64,000 bases of DNA. It comes from Kosakonia oryzendophytica (GTDB lineage Bacteria > Pseudomonadota > Gammaproteobacteria > Enterobacterales > Enterobacteriaceae). A program made the translations under genes and the position numbers. Positions 38,838 through 46,896 of this stretch are shown here, piece by piece. Where the stretch lies: NCBI RefSeq assembly GCF_900094925.1, contig NZ_FMAY01000001.1:1-64000 (forward strand). Reading direction: 5' to 3'. Under the pieces are notes generated by a model. The model made no database searches, was not told the origin of the DNA, and saw only the letters and a list, made by a program, of their open reading frames with translations. Numbering within the stretch: the stretch's first letter is position 1; each line of letters begins with the position of its first letter.

Positions 38838-38977
38838 TTCACTCCTTCAGTGCCGCATGCACTGCGTTGAAGCAGGAACAGCGGCGGGTCATCTTGCCAC
38901 GAAACTTGCCTCGCTCACCTTTCAACGTTGGACACGATTATGGGCCTGAGGCAACCGCATTGCTCACCAGCCAGGGA

Positions 38978-39619
38978 TTAGCTCTCACTGGTTTCCGTCG
39001 CATCATCATTTGACATATGCGCGGACTGAACGCTGGTGGTGCTGACTGGCGTGTACGTCGTTTGCAGGTCAGTCAGTTTCAGCGGCACAGTGACCATATA
39101 ACTGAGGCATAGCCGCGGCGTATTACCGACCGCCTGCCAGAAGTTTCCCAGACTATTGAGTTGCTCAGAAGGAGGAATGACGCGCAAATATGCACCAGGC
39201 AATGAGGAGAACGAACGGTGATTAACCAACGCGTTGAGTACATTATTAATGATGATCAACGACTGGCTATTGGCCTGGCTAGACGGTGAGTCACTGCTGC
39301 TGCTTTGTGCCACCTCAAAATACGTGACCAGATAACAACAGCGGATGTTGACATACCCCGGCACAAACTGCCCGGTGACAGAGACGTACTGCCTGCGCTC
39401 ACCGACCCGCAACTGTAAATCTTCCTGGATGTCATAGAGAAACACGCACACGGTAGGAACATCGGGTGTTGAATCTTTCGGCGGCAGGTCGAAACGGATG
39501 GCGACATCCGGTGGCAAATACTGACGTAATGCCGCATCAATAGCGACATTGAGTTCAATCAGTGTAGTATCAGACGCAATGGCAGGCGCAGTTGCATCAG
39601 TATCAGTAATATCTGACAT
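38978..39619 (-). CDS. DUF4255 protein, Pvc16/Afp16-like tail-cap component
   Basis: A 213-residue protein with a DUF4255 (Pvc16 N-terminal) pattern: an N-terminal helix LIELNVAIDAALRQYLPP, then strands with PTVCVFLYDIQEDLQLR and Asn/Tyr-rich VNIRCCYLVTYF, and a helix NVLNALVNHRSF followed by YLRVIPP. In contractile injection systems such as Afp and PVC this family caps or terminates the tube-sheath. A Ser-rich insert (SSSSDSPSSQANSQS) is low complexity. GGAGAAC precedes the ATG. It starts 27 bases after the ATPase gene and 140 bases ahead of toxin B. Family assignment is by pattern, not by search. Confidence 0.78.
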   Translation of the reverse strand: MSDITDTDATAPAIASDTTLIELNVAIDAALRQYLPPDVAIRFDLPPKDSTPDVPTVCVFLYDIQEDLQLRVGERRQYVSVTGQFVPGYVNIRCCYLVTYFEVAQSSSSDSPSSQANSQSLIIINNVLNALVNHRSFSSLPGAYLRVIPPSEQLNSLGNFWQAVGNTPRLCLSYMVTVPLKLTDLQTTYTPVSTTSVQSAHMSNDDATETSES

Positions 39620-39646
39620 AGAAGTTCTCCGGTAGAGAGTGCGGGT

Positions 39647-41737
39647 TCAGACGACACGTCCCATCTTGGCGAGCTCACGTTGCAGCGCACGTTCGATATG
39701 TTTTTGTTCCACACATGTCGATTGATTGTCAGCAGCAAGCCAACTTGCCAGCAATGCAATATTACGAATGTTAGCGCCGGTGATTTCAGCCCGTCGGGCC
39801 AGCGCGGCAAAGTCCACATCCTCCGCCACGCGTATTTCGGCAGGCCAGATGCCTCGCCACATTCGTTCGCGTAGTGTGATATCGGGAAATGGAAAACGGA
39901 TAATAAAACTCAGCCGACGGGTGAATGCCTCATCCAGGTGTGAGCGATTGTTGGTGGCAAGAATGACCAGTCCGGTATAACTTTCAAGACGCTGCAATAA
40001 ATAGGAGATTTCAATATTCGCGTAGCGGTCATGAGAATCCCGGGTTTCACTCCGTTTGCCGAATAACGCATCGGCTTCATCAAAGAACAGTAATCCGGAA
40101 TCCGCTTCCGCAATATCAAAAATGCGCGCCAGATTCTTCTCGGTTTCACCGATGTATTTATTAACGACAGTGGCAAGGTCGATCTTGATCATATCCACAC
40201 CCAGCGCACCGGCTAACACTTCCGCCACCAGTGTTTTCCCCGTTCCGGAATCGCCATGGAATAACGCGCTAACACCGGTTCCATAGGCAATCTTGCGGGC
40301 AAACCCCTGAGCGAGCATCTCCTCACGAAACCGGACGGCGGCCAGCACCTCCTCCAGTTGCTTGTTGAGGCCCTCAGCGACGATCAGATCATCGAATGTT
40401 CGCCGGGGCTCAACTCGTGTGGCAAGCCCACCGAAAGCCTGTTGGGAACGCTGCCGGAAAGCCCGGCAGAGGTCATCGACAGAGAGTGCATCCGCTCCCC
40501 GCAATTCCCGATAGGCATCCGCATCACTGAGCGACTGGAGCAGCGTATCCGGAGGGGGTCTGAATCGGCGAACCAGCATCTGCGTGTCCACATCCGCTTC
40601 AACCCGATAGCGTTGCAGGAAACGGTCTAGCAGTCGTGCTTCATCCTGGGTCGAACTCTGCGGCATTTCAATGAGCACCTGGGCAACGTCCGTCAACGGC
40701 ACCAGAGGAATACCTGTTTCACTCAAACCAAACAGCGGGAAACGATGTTCACGAATGCGGTCACTCATCCAGTTGCGTAAATCGGTATGGTTTTGCCAGG
40801 CCTGGTGCAATCCATGAAGGACAAGACCTGCGGCATACAGCGTGGACTCCCGCAGCACATCCACAAAACAGCGGCAAAATTGCGTCTCGTCTGTGGGAGC
40901 TTGCTCCATATCAAACAGCAGCAGCTTCCGTCCTGCGATATGTGCTGCACGCGACAACGCCATCTGCCGCGAACCGACGCTTCCTTTTGCCAGTGAAATC
41001 AGCAATGCGGGGGCCGGATGATAGACATAATGGAGCAATTGTTTCGTCACGCCAGGGAACAAATCGATGTCCGTCGGCGGTTCCAGCCACCGGCAACATG
41101 CCTGCCCGAGCGGCGAGTCTCTGCCGGATAAATAGCGATAAATATGCATGCTTCCTTGTAAGAACGACGCTTGATCGTTATTACTCTCCGGGTCACCGCT
41201 GAACACCAACGCATACCGTACCAGTGGGGAAAATGGGGATAAACAGGCCTGCATATCCAGACGCTCTATGGCGTCACGGCAGAGAAGATTAAGAATCAGT
41301 TCCGGACCAGGCCAGCTTTCGTGCGTGTCGTTCTGTAAACAAGCAAACAGGAAACCGGCATTTCCATTCGCCAGCGGCATCAGCGCCAGTAACAACGCAT
41401 CCCGCTCAAATTGATTGAGTCCAAAACGCGCTATGAGTAACGCCAGCCTGCTCTCAGACGGGATCACCGCGCGTTCCGCTTCGCGAAAACTTTGCTGGCA
41501 CACCGGGATATCACAAGCGGGAATTTTTGTTTGAAACCGCACGAACATAGCCATTTGCAGCGTGGAGAGCATCGTCTCTTGCGTTTTATGTGAATACTCC
41601 TCCACTCGCTGATGCACAGCGCGTAGATAACGTTGGAGTGAATTTTCGATACGTTCAAACTGTTCGCGCAGTACGGAGTAATTCCACTCCTGTGTCGTAT
41701 TCTCATCGACACCGTCGCAGGATATTTCTTGCGTCAT
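39647..41737 (-). CDS. AAA+ ATPase of the eCIS type (Pvc15/Afp15-like)
   Basis: A 696-residue protein with a helical N-terminal half, perhaps including a degenerate ATPase fold, and an intact C-terminal AAA+ module. Walker A is GDSGTGKT near residue 497; then [18 protein letters not shown], Walker B [16 protein letters not shown] near 552, sensor 1 in ILATNN, and an arginine-finger-like RRLSF. The [29 protein letters not shown] stretch is characteristic of the ATPase conserved in extracellular contractile injection system loci (Pvc15/Afp15), whose role there is assembly or cargo loading. It is the first gene of the apparent four-gene operon, with DUF4255 next, matching the pvc15-pvc16-effector order. 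AGGAG lies 11 bases upstream. Confidence 0.85.
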   Translation of the reverse strand: [696 protein letters not shown]

Positions 41738-42498
41738 ATCGTTTGTCGCTCCTGAATTATTTATTACACCAACGCTTACCTGCCGTTAATTAAATCAATT
41801 GATTATGGGGTTGTTATTACGAAAGGCAGGCTACCGCACTTCCCTGATTTAACGCGATTAACAGAGAATGTGGTGAGTATCGTGACATCACTCTATTGAC
41901 AATAAAAAGCTAGGCAGTCACCCTGCGAAATGCAAATTATCCCGATAACCTGTAGCGGCGCCTGCCTGACGATTAAATGCATTAGTCCACTTGAGATAAC
42001 AAATGAATATCTTGCTGTTTTTATTAATATTAAACACACAAAAACAATAACAAATGGTTAATTCAAAAAATATCTAACAGTGTCAAAAACAAATAGCACT
42101 GGCGCAGGAACGCGGATATTACAATCGATTCAAATGCCTGCAAAAAGCCGCATGAAAAATCTTATTCAGAAATACCTGGCGTTATTTCATTACGTTGTTA
42201 TGAATAAGGGCCCCGCGTTCATCCGCCCCCAGTAAAAATCCATCTGCTCAATGTAACGGAGGAAAACAGTCTAGACGTGTATGAAACGGAGTCAGCCGTG
42301 ATGCATCCAGGGTTACGACCTGGTTCACAAAATGAATGACATCGTCGCAAAGCGCTACCCGGAATGGCAAACGGGGTGATAACGTATCCGCGTTGTGCTG
42401 CCTTAGCCTTAAACACCACAAAAAAGTCAGGTGGTTACGGTATGCTCAGACGTTCAGAGGCGGATGAAAAAGGGCGATAACGCGAGGGGTAAAGGAAG
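41738..42498. other. Non-coding right part of the accessory island
   Basis: About 760 bases between the ATPase gene and tRNA-Ser. The first 450 bases are A+T-rich and should hold the promoter of the leftward operon, but I cannot assign -35/-10 boxes confidently. A short open frame at 42219-42419 has no recognisable product. The E. coli neighbours zinT and yodB are absent. No repeat of the tRNA 3' end was found at the other island border. Confidence 0.55.
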
Positions 42499-42588
42499 TG
42501 GCGGAGAGAGGGGGATTTGAACCCCCGGTAGAGTTGCCCCTACTCCGGTTTTCGAGACCGGTCCATTCAGCCGCTCTGGCATCTCTCC
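42499..42588 (-). tRNA. serU: tRNA-Ser (anticodon CGA)
   Basis: The minus strand folds as a 90-base class II tRNA with encoded CCA: acceptor GGAGAGA, anticodon loop TCTCGAAA giving CGA, a long variable arm (GTAGGGGCAACTCTAC) and the TPsiC arm GGGGGTTCAAATCCCCC. It matches E. coli serU and, as there, lies just before mtfA. Its 3' end faces the accessory island. Confidence 0.97.
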
Positions 42589-42681
42589 GTACAGACAGTT
42601 GCCATGATGCCAGGTAATTTGGCATTTTAACAGACCCTGTCCCGTTAATTTGGTTCAAGTGGCGAGTTTGCGAGCAAAGCG

Positions 42682-43476
42682 ATGATAAAGTGGCCCTGGA
42701 AAACGAAAGGATCCGCCGACGAGGCGGAGTTCCCGTGGGAAGAAGCGTTAAACGCCCCTGTGCTGGCGAATTTATTACCGGATGAACAGATCAAACTGGT
42801 TCAACTGGCGGACCGCTTTTTACAACAAAAAAGGCTGGTTCCTTTGCAGGGATTTGAACTGGATGCGCTAAAAAGCGCACGCATCAGTCTGCTGTTTTGT
42901 CTTCCGGTCCTCGAACTGGGTCTGGAGTGGCTGGACGGTTTCCATGAAGTGCTGATCTACCCTGCCCCGTTTGTGGTTGATGATGAGTGGGAAGACGATA
43001 TCGGGCTGGTGCATAACCAGCGCGTGGTGCAGTCCGGGCAGAGCTGGCAACAAGGCCCAATCATTCTCAACTGGCTGGATATTCAGGACTCGTTTGACGC
43101 TTCCGGTTTTAACCTGATCATTCACGAGGTCGCGCACAAGCTTGATACGCGCAATGGCGATCGCGCCAGCGGTATTCCACTCATTCCGCTGCGCGAAGTT
43201 GCAGGCTGGGAACACGACCTGCACGCGGCAATGGACAATATCCAGGATGAGATCGATCTGGTGGGGGAAAGCGCGGCCAGTATTGATGCCTATGCAGCAA
43301 CCGACCCGGCGGAGTGTTTTGCGGTACTCTCCGAGTATTTCTTCAGCGCGCCGGAACTGTTCGCCCCGCGTTTCCCGGCGCTGTGGCAACGTTTTTGCCA
43401 GTTTTACGGCCAGGATCCGCTCAGTCGTCTGCGCGGTCAGTCTGGCTACGGCGAGAACCTGAACAGAGTGCATTAA
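42682..43476 (+). CDS. mtfA: Mlc titration factor A, zinc peptidase MtfA
   Basis: Cytosolic zinc metallopeptidase that binds and titrates the glucose repressor Mlc, affecting ptsG. The 264-residue product begins [19 protein letters not shown]. The active site is HEVAHKLD near residue 149, with a downstream Glu in [12 protein letters not shown] near residue 212 as the third ligand region, as in the MtfA/anthrax lethal factor-like fold. Located between serU and tRNA-Asn as in E. coli. Confidence 0.95.
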   Translation: MIKWPWKTKGSADEAEFPWEEALNAPVLANLLPDEQIKLVQLADRFLQQKRLVPLQGFELDALKSARISLLFCLPVLELGLEWLDGFHEVLIYPAPFVVDDEWEDDIGLVHNQRVVQSGQSWQQGPIILNWLDIQDSFDASGFNLIIHEVAHKLDTRNGDRASGIPLIPLREVAGWEHDLHAAMDNIQDEIDLVGESAASIDAYAATDPAECFAVLSEYFFSAPELFAPRFPALWQRFCQFYGQDPLSRLRGQSGYGENLNRVH

Positions 43477-43529
43477 AACGGCAGTCTGCGCTTTAATTAG
43501 CCAATTGAATCAGTAGGTTAAATTTAGTG

Positions 43530-43558
43530 TTGACACAGCAGATCGGGGCCAGTAGTAT
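43530..43558 (+). promoter_or_regulatory. Sigma-70 promoter of the first tRNA-Asn
   Basis: TTGACA (43530-43535), a 17-base spacer and TAGTAT (43553-43558) are followed by a G+C-rich discriminator (GCGCCCC), typical of growth-rate-controlled tRNA promoters. The tRNA begins 18 bases later. Confidence 0.88.
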
Positions 43559-43576
43559 GCGCCCCGTTCAGACAAT

Positions 43577-43652
43577 TCCTCTGTAGTTCAGTCGGTAGAA
43601 CGGCGGACTGTTAATCCGTATGTCACTGGTTCGAGTCCAGTCAGAGGAGCCA
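43577..43652 (+). tRNA. tRNA-Asn (anticodon GUU), first copy
   Basis: A 76-base tRNA with encoded CCA: acceptor TCCTCTG/CAGAGGA, anticodon stem-loop CGGACTGTTAATCCG giving GUU, and TPsiC arm CTGGTTCGAGTCCAG. Identical in sequence to the copy at 45992-46067. E. coli carries four asn tRNA genes (asnT, U, V, W) in this region; which of them this corresponds to cannot be decided. Confidence 0.98.
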
Positions 43653-43657
43653 AATTT

Positions 43658-43685
43658 AAAAAGCCTGCTTTCGAGCAGGCTTTTT
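43658..43685. terminator. Bidirectional terminator between tRNA-Asn and cbl
   Basis: AAAAAGCCTGC (43658-43668) and GCAGGCTTTTT (43675-43685) form a perfect stem with A/T runs on both sides. It serves both the tRNA and the convergent cbl. Confidence 0.9.
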
Positions 43686-43690
43686 GCTTT

Positions 43691-44641
43691 TCAGATTTGA
43701 TAATCAATCACCGTTTCGTCCGGCTCCATCACCTGCCGCTTGATATCTTCCACCGACAGCCCGGCATTACACAGTTCGATAAATCGCCAGACATAATTGC
43801 GCTGTAACTGACCGCGTTTCAGCCCTAGCCAGACGGTATTGGCATCAAACAGATGTTGCGTATCCAGGCGCACCAGCTTCCCTTCTTCATTCTCGCCGCT
43901 TGACTGCTCCGCCACCAGCCCGACACCTAACCCCAGCTCGACATAGGTTTTAATCACATCGGAGTCCTGCGCACTCAGCACCACGTCGGGAATTAATCCT
44001 TTGCGTCCAAACGCTTCATCAATGCGAGAGCGCCCGGTGATCCCCTGACGATAAGTGATCAGCGGCCAGCGGCTGATCTCTTCCAGCGTCAGCGGAGAGC
44101 TCTGCGCCAACGGGTGATCGCTGGGTACCAGTAAGCTGTGATGCCAGCGGAACCACGGAAACGCCGCCAGCGTACTGTCGTTGCTCAGGCGCTCACTGGC
44201 GATACCGATATCCGCCCCGCCGTTATGCAACAGTGATTCGATCTCCTGTGGCGTGCCCTGGATCAATTCGAGACGCACTTCCGGAAACAGCGCACGGAAA
44301 GCTTTGATCACCGAAGGCAGGCTGTATCGCGCCTGCGTATGGGTGGTCGCAATGGTTAATACGCCGGAGGTATCGTTAGTAAAGAGATCGGCAAGCCTGC
44401 GCACGTTGCTTGCTTCATTAAGGATACGCTCGGCAATGACCAGCAGGGCTTTACCTGGCTCAGTCATGCCGAGCAGTCGCTTGCCACGACGGATGAAAAT
44501 TTCTATCCCCAGCTCTTCCTCAAGCTCACGGATATGACGACTCACACCGGATTGTGAGGTGTAAAGCATATTGGCAACTTCAGTCAGGTTGTAATCCCGC
44601 CGCGCCGCCTCGCGGATAATTTTTAATTGCTGGAAATTCAC
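43691..44641 (-). CDS. cbl: LysR-type regulator Cbl (CysB-like)
   Basis: Activator of sulfonate/sulfate-ester utilisation genes (ssu, tau) during sulfate limitation; adenosine phosphosulfate is its anti-inducer in E. coli. The 316-residue product has the winged helix-turn-helix at residues 18-40 (YNLTEVANMLYTSQSGVSRHI) and a CysB-type substrate domain with TTHTQARYSLP and ITGRSRIDEAF. The start is GTG at 44641 behind a strong GGAGGAAAGG; a long in-frame upstream extension is rejected because the family N-terminus is (M/V)NFQQLKIIREA. Located 101 bases after nac. Confidence 0.95.
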   Translation of the reverse strand: MNFQQLKIIREAARRDYNLTEVANMLYTSQSGVSRHIRELEEELGIEIFIRRGKRLLGMTEPGKALLVIAERILNEASNVRRLADLFTNDTSGVLTIATTHTQARYSLPSVIKAFRALFPEVRLELIQGTPQEIESLLHNGGADIGIASERLSNDSTLAAFPWFRWHHSLLVPSDHPLAQSSPLTLEEISRWPLITYRQGITGRSRIDEAFGRKGLIPDVVLSAQDSDVIKTYVELGLGVGLVAEQSSGENEEGKLVRLDTQHLFDANTVWLGLKRGQLQRNYVWRFIELCNAGLSVEDIKRQVMEPDETVIDYQI

Positions 44642-44742
44642 CCTTTCCTCCAGGCTCATCAGACATGACGCTATTGTTAAAGTCTGTGGCCTGGCAGAAC
44701 AAATAATAAAAACCAGCATCTTATTCCATTAAGGAATAATAA

Positions 44743-45660
44743 TTAGCTCACCAACTGAAGCTCGTGGCTTTCCATTGCCGGGCGGCTAACCAATGACATC
44801 AAAATATCTTTTACCGCCTGTGCCTGCGGCGACAATGCCCCCCGTGCCGACACATTCAGCGACAGCGGTAAATTCATTGACGGTGTGGTGATGCGCGACA
44901 TCCAGCCGTTTGTTGCACCGCACAGCGAACGCGCCGCCGACTCAGGTAACACCGTCACGCCCATTCCGCTGGCAATCGCGGCTGTCAACGTGGCGATGGA
45001 TTCGATCTCACCGATAATTTTTGCCGTCAGACGGCGCAGTGAAAAGGCTTCATCCACACGTAAACGCACTGCACTGTAGTCACGCGGCAGGAACAAATTC
45101 ATTTCAGCGACCGCCGTCAAATCCACACTCTGCCCCGGACAGTCACGCGTACCAACCAGGTAAAGATCTTCTTTCAGCAACGGCAGGCTGTTAATGCCTG
45201 CGCCCGGCGCGCGCTCATACAGCACCGCCATATCCAGTTGCCCGCTCAGCAATTTATCATTCAGCACTGCACCGCTGTTTTCATGCAGATAAACGGTGAC
45301 GTCCGGCAGCTCCGTGCGCACCGCCTGCAATAACGGCATGGTGATGGACGATGCCGCCGTGCCCGGCGCAAGGCCGATAGACACCTGACCACGCAAGCTT
45401 TGCCCCACACTGTTCACTGCTAACTGCGCCTGTTCGCACTGGCGCAAAATGGTTCGCGCATGGGTATAGAGAATTTTCCCTGCTTCCGTCGGTGTCACTC
45501 CCCGTTTGGTGCGAATCAATAACTGCTGATCCAACTCACCTTCCAGAGTGGCAACCTGCTGGCTCAGCGCCGGCTGTGCAATATGCAATACTTCGGCGGC
45601 CTGCGTCAGGCTTCCAATATCGACGATTTTTACGAAGTATTTCAGTCGTCTTAAGTTCAT
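44743..45660 (-). CDS. nac: Nitrogen assimilation control protein Nac
   Basis: LysR-type regulator that couples sigma-54/NtrC nitrogen signalling to sigma-70 promoters. The 305-residue product equals the E. coli length; its helix-turn-helix is at residues 16-36 (GSLTQAAEVLHIAQPALSQQV). A sigma-54 promoter (45718-45733) and an NtrC-type enhancer (45851-45865) lie upstream, giving direct sequence support for nitrogen-starvation control. GGAGG sits before the ATG. Confidence 0.96.
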   Translation of the reverse strand: MNLRRLKYFVKIVDIGSLTQAAEVLHIAQPALSQQVATLEGELDQQLLIRTKRGVTPTEAGKILYTHARTILRQCEQAQLAVNSVGQSLRGQVSIGLAPGTAASSITMPLLQAVRTELPDVTVYLHENSGAVLNDKLLSGQLDMAVLYERAPGAGINSLPLLKEDLYLVGTRDCPGQSVDLTAVAEMNLFLPRDYSAVRLRVDEAFSLRRLTAKIIGEIESIATLTAAIASGMGVTVLPESAARSLCGATNGWMSRITTPSMNLPLSLNVSARGALSPQAQAVKDILMSLVSRPAMESHELQLVS

Positions 45661-45717
45661 TTTGCCTCCTGTTACGGATTACCGGGCCAACACCGGATGT
45701 TATGTCGTCGGAGGAGT

Positions 45718-45733
45718 TGCAATATGCTTGCCA
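45718..45733 (-). promoter_or_regulatory. Sigma-54 promoter of nac
   Basis: On the minus strand TGGCAAG-N4-TTGCA (45733-45718) matches the -24/-12 consensus TGGCACG-N4-TTGCW. It lies about 60 bases upstream of the nac start. Confidence 0.9.
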
Positions 45734-45786
45734 GTTTTAGTCAGGGAAGAGATCGCAGCCTAACAGGCTGGATAATAAGTGTTTCT

Positions 45787-45849
45787 AATTACCCCTTGGG
45801 TAATTATTACTAAAACAGTGGTTTGACATCTGCCCCATAAGGGGTAATT
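45787..45849. repeat. AATTACCC inverted repeats upstream of nac
   Basis: AATTACCC-CTT-GGGTAATT (45787-45805) is a perfect 8-base palindrome with a 3-base spacer. A second GGGGTAATT (45841-45849) lies 36 bases on, inside CCCC-ATAA-GGGG (45833-45844). They sit between the sigma-54 promoter and the NtrC site. Also present is TTGACA (45823-45828) with TAATTT 16 bases later, which might be a rightward promoter. Confidence 0.6.
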
Positions 45850-45850
45850 T

Positions 45851-45865
45851 GCACCAAATCAGTGC
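45851..45865. promoter_or_regulatory. NtrC (NRI) enhancer site of nac
   Basis: GCACCAAATCAGTGC matches the NtrC dyad GCACC-N5-GGTGC with one change, flanked by T and A to make TGCAC...GTGCA. It is about 120-150 bases upstream of the sigma-54 promoter. A second, one-base-short GCACC-N4-AGTGC follows at about 45870 and may be a weaker site. Confidence 0.8.
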
Positions 45866-45944
45866 AAATGCACCGGTAAGTGCTTATCCCGCCATCAGAT
45901 TGCCGAAATTGTCAGCAAACGATCGGCTTAAGGCCATCCAGCCT

Positions 45945-45973
45945 TTGACAAGCCCGATGGCCGCCGTTAATAT
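45945..45973 (+). promoter_or_regulatory. Sigma-70 promoter of the second tRNA-Asn
   Basis: TTGACA (45945-45950), a 17-base spacer and TAATAT (45968-45973), then the same GCGCCCCGTTCA discriminator as at the first copy. Confidence 0.88.
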
Positions 45974-45991
45974 GCGCCCCGTTCACACGAT

Positions 45992-46067
45992 TCCTCTGTA
46001 GTTCAGTCGGTAGAACGGCGGACTGTTAATCCGTATGTCACTGGTTCGAGTCCAGTCAGAGGAGCCA
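45992..46067 (+). tRNA. tRNA-Asn (anticodon GUU), second copy
   Basis: A 76-base tRNA identical to the one at 43577-43652, including CCA. Promoter discriminator and terminator are also nearly the same, so the two units are duplicates of a whole transcription unit enclosing cbl-nac. Confidence 0.98.
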
Positions 46068-46074
46068 AATTTAG

Positions 46075-46101
46075 AAAAGCCTGCTTACGAGCAGGCTTTT
46101 T
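46075..46101 (+). terminator. Terminator after the second tRNA-Asn
   Basis: AAAAGCCTGC (46075-46084) pairs with GCAGGC (46091-46096) plus TTTTT (46097-46101), almost the same hairpin as after the first tRNA-Asn. Confidence 0.88.
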
Positions 46102-46210
46102 GCTTTTCTGCGTCAACGTAAATTCTCATCGCTCTATTTCCCGTCTCGGGAAAAACTCAGGCACATCTTATCCTGTTTCAGCACTTCCTTTTCACCACGC
46201 TAAAGAGACA

Positions 46211-46756
46211 TCAGACCGCACGCCGGATCTGCGTTAAAGCATGAAGCAAATTGTCGATATCCGCCTTACTGAGATTAGGGGCGTTGAGCTGGCTTCCCAG
46301 CCAGGTGAGGTCATCGCGGCTAAATGAACCGGTGAGTAAATACTGGCTTAATGTAGTCATTAATTGCTGATCCAGTTGCTGGATTTGCTCACGTGAGGAG
46401 GCTAACGTCTGCGCAGATGCGCCCTGTTGTGGCGTCGCCAGCCAATCAGCCAGATAACGATACTGGATAGCTTTGCTCGCATTCATTAACGCGTGGACAA
46501 AAGGTTCAACGGTTTGTGGATCGAGCCCGGCCTCTGCGGCCTCGTTCCTGGCAGCGGAAATCACATTGTCTTCCCGTGCCAGATCCTCAACCGGCAGATG
46601 ATGAACGGCTTTAAATTCGGCTACATCCCGCATGAGCACCATGCGCTGATTCAGCGTAGAGGACAACGTGCTGAGTGAAACATTGCTCACTGAACCGGCG
46701 TAAACAGCGCTGCACATAAAGAGTGACGACAAGAAAACGGCCACATAATGAATCAT
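46211..46756 (-). CDS. Secreted (periplasmic) chorismate mutase, AroQ gamma class
   Basis: Converts chorismate to prephenate, but outside the cytoplasm. The 181-residue product has a clear signal peptide (MIHYVAVFLSSLFMCSAVYA, cleavage likely before GSV). The all-helical AroQ domain follows: LNQRMVLMRDVAEFKAVHHLPVED-type first helix (core QRMVLMRDVAEFK near residue 37) and FVHALMNASKAIQYRYLADW near residue 90, typical of *AroQ enzymes of Salmonella and other enterobacteria. A disulfide is not possible after cleavage as no Cys remains in the mature part. Role is unknown in the family. Monocistronic. Confidence 0.88.
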   Translation of the reverse strand: MIHYVAVFLSSLFMCSAVYAGSVSNVSLSTLSSTLNQRMVLMRDVAEFKAVHHLPVEDLAREDNVISAARNEAAEAGLDPQTVEPFVHALMNASKAIQYRYLADWLATPQQGASAQTLASSREQIQQLDQQLMTTLSQYLLTGSFSRDDLTWLGSQLNAPNLSKADIDNLLHALTQIRRAV

Positions 46757-46855
46757 GACTAACCCTCACCTCGGTTGGAAAATATCATGATTACCTTACT
46801 TTGTTATAATTAACCTAATGTTACTATTGTGTTTTCAGGATATTTCTAATGTTAA

Positions 46856-46881
46856 CAAAAAGACCAGCCTGACGGCTGGCC
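46856..46881 (-). terminator. Terminator after the lut operon
   Basis: On the minus strand GGCCAGCC (46881-46874) pairs with GGCTGGTC (46869-46862), followed by TTTTTGTT. It lies just after the lutC stop. Confidence 0.85.
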
Positions 46882-46896
46882 TCTCTGTTTACGACA

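Noticed and set aside
41896..41925. TTGACA upstream of the ATPase gene
   Set aside because: It is on the plus strand and has no -10 box at the right spacing, so it cannot be the promoter of the leftward operon.
42219..42419. Short minus-strand open frame in the right part of the island
   Set aside because: No ribosome-binding site, no recognisable motif, and unusual composition; probably chance.
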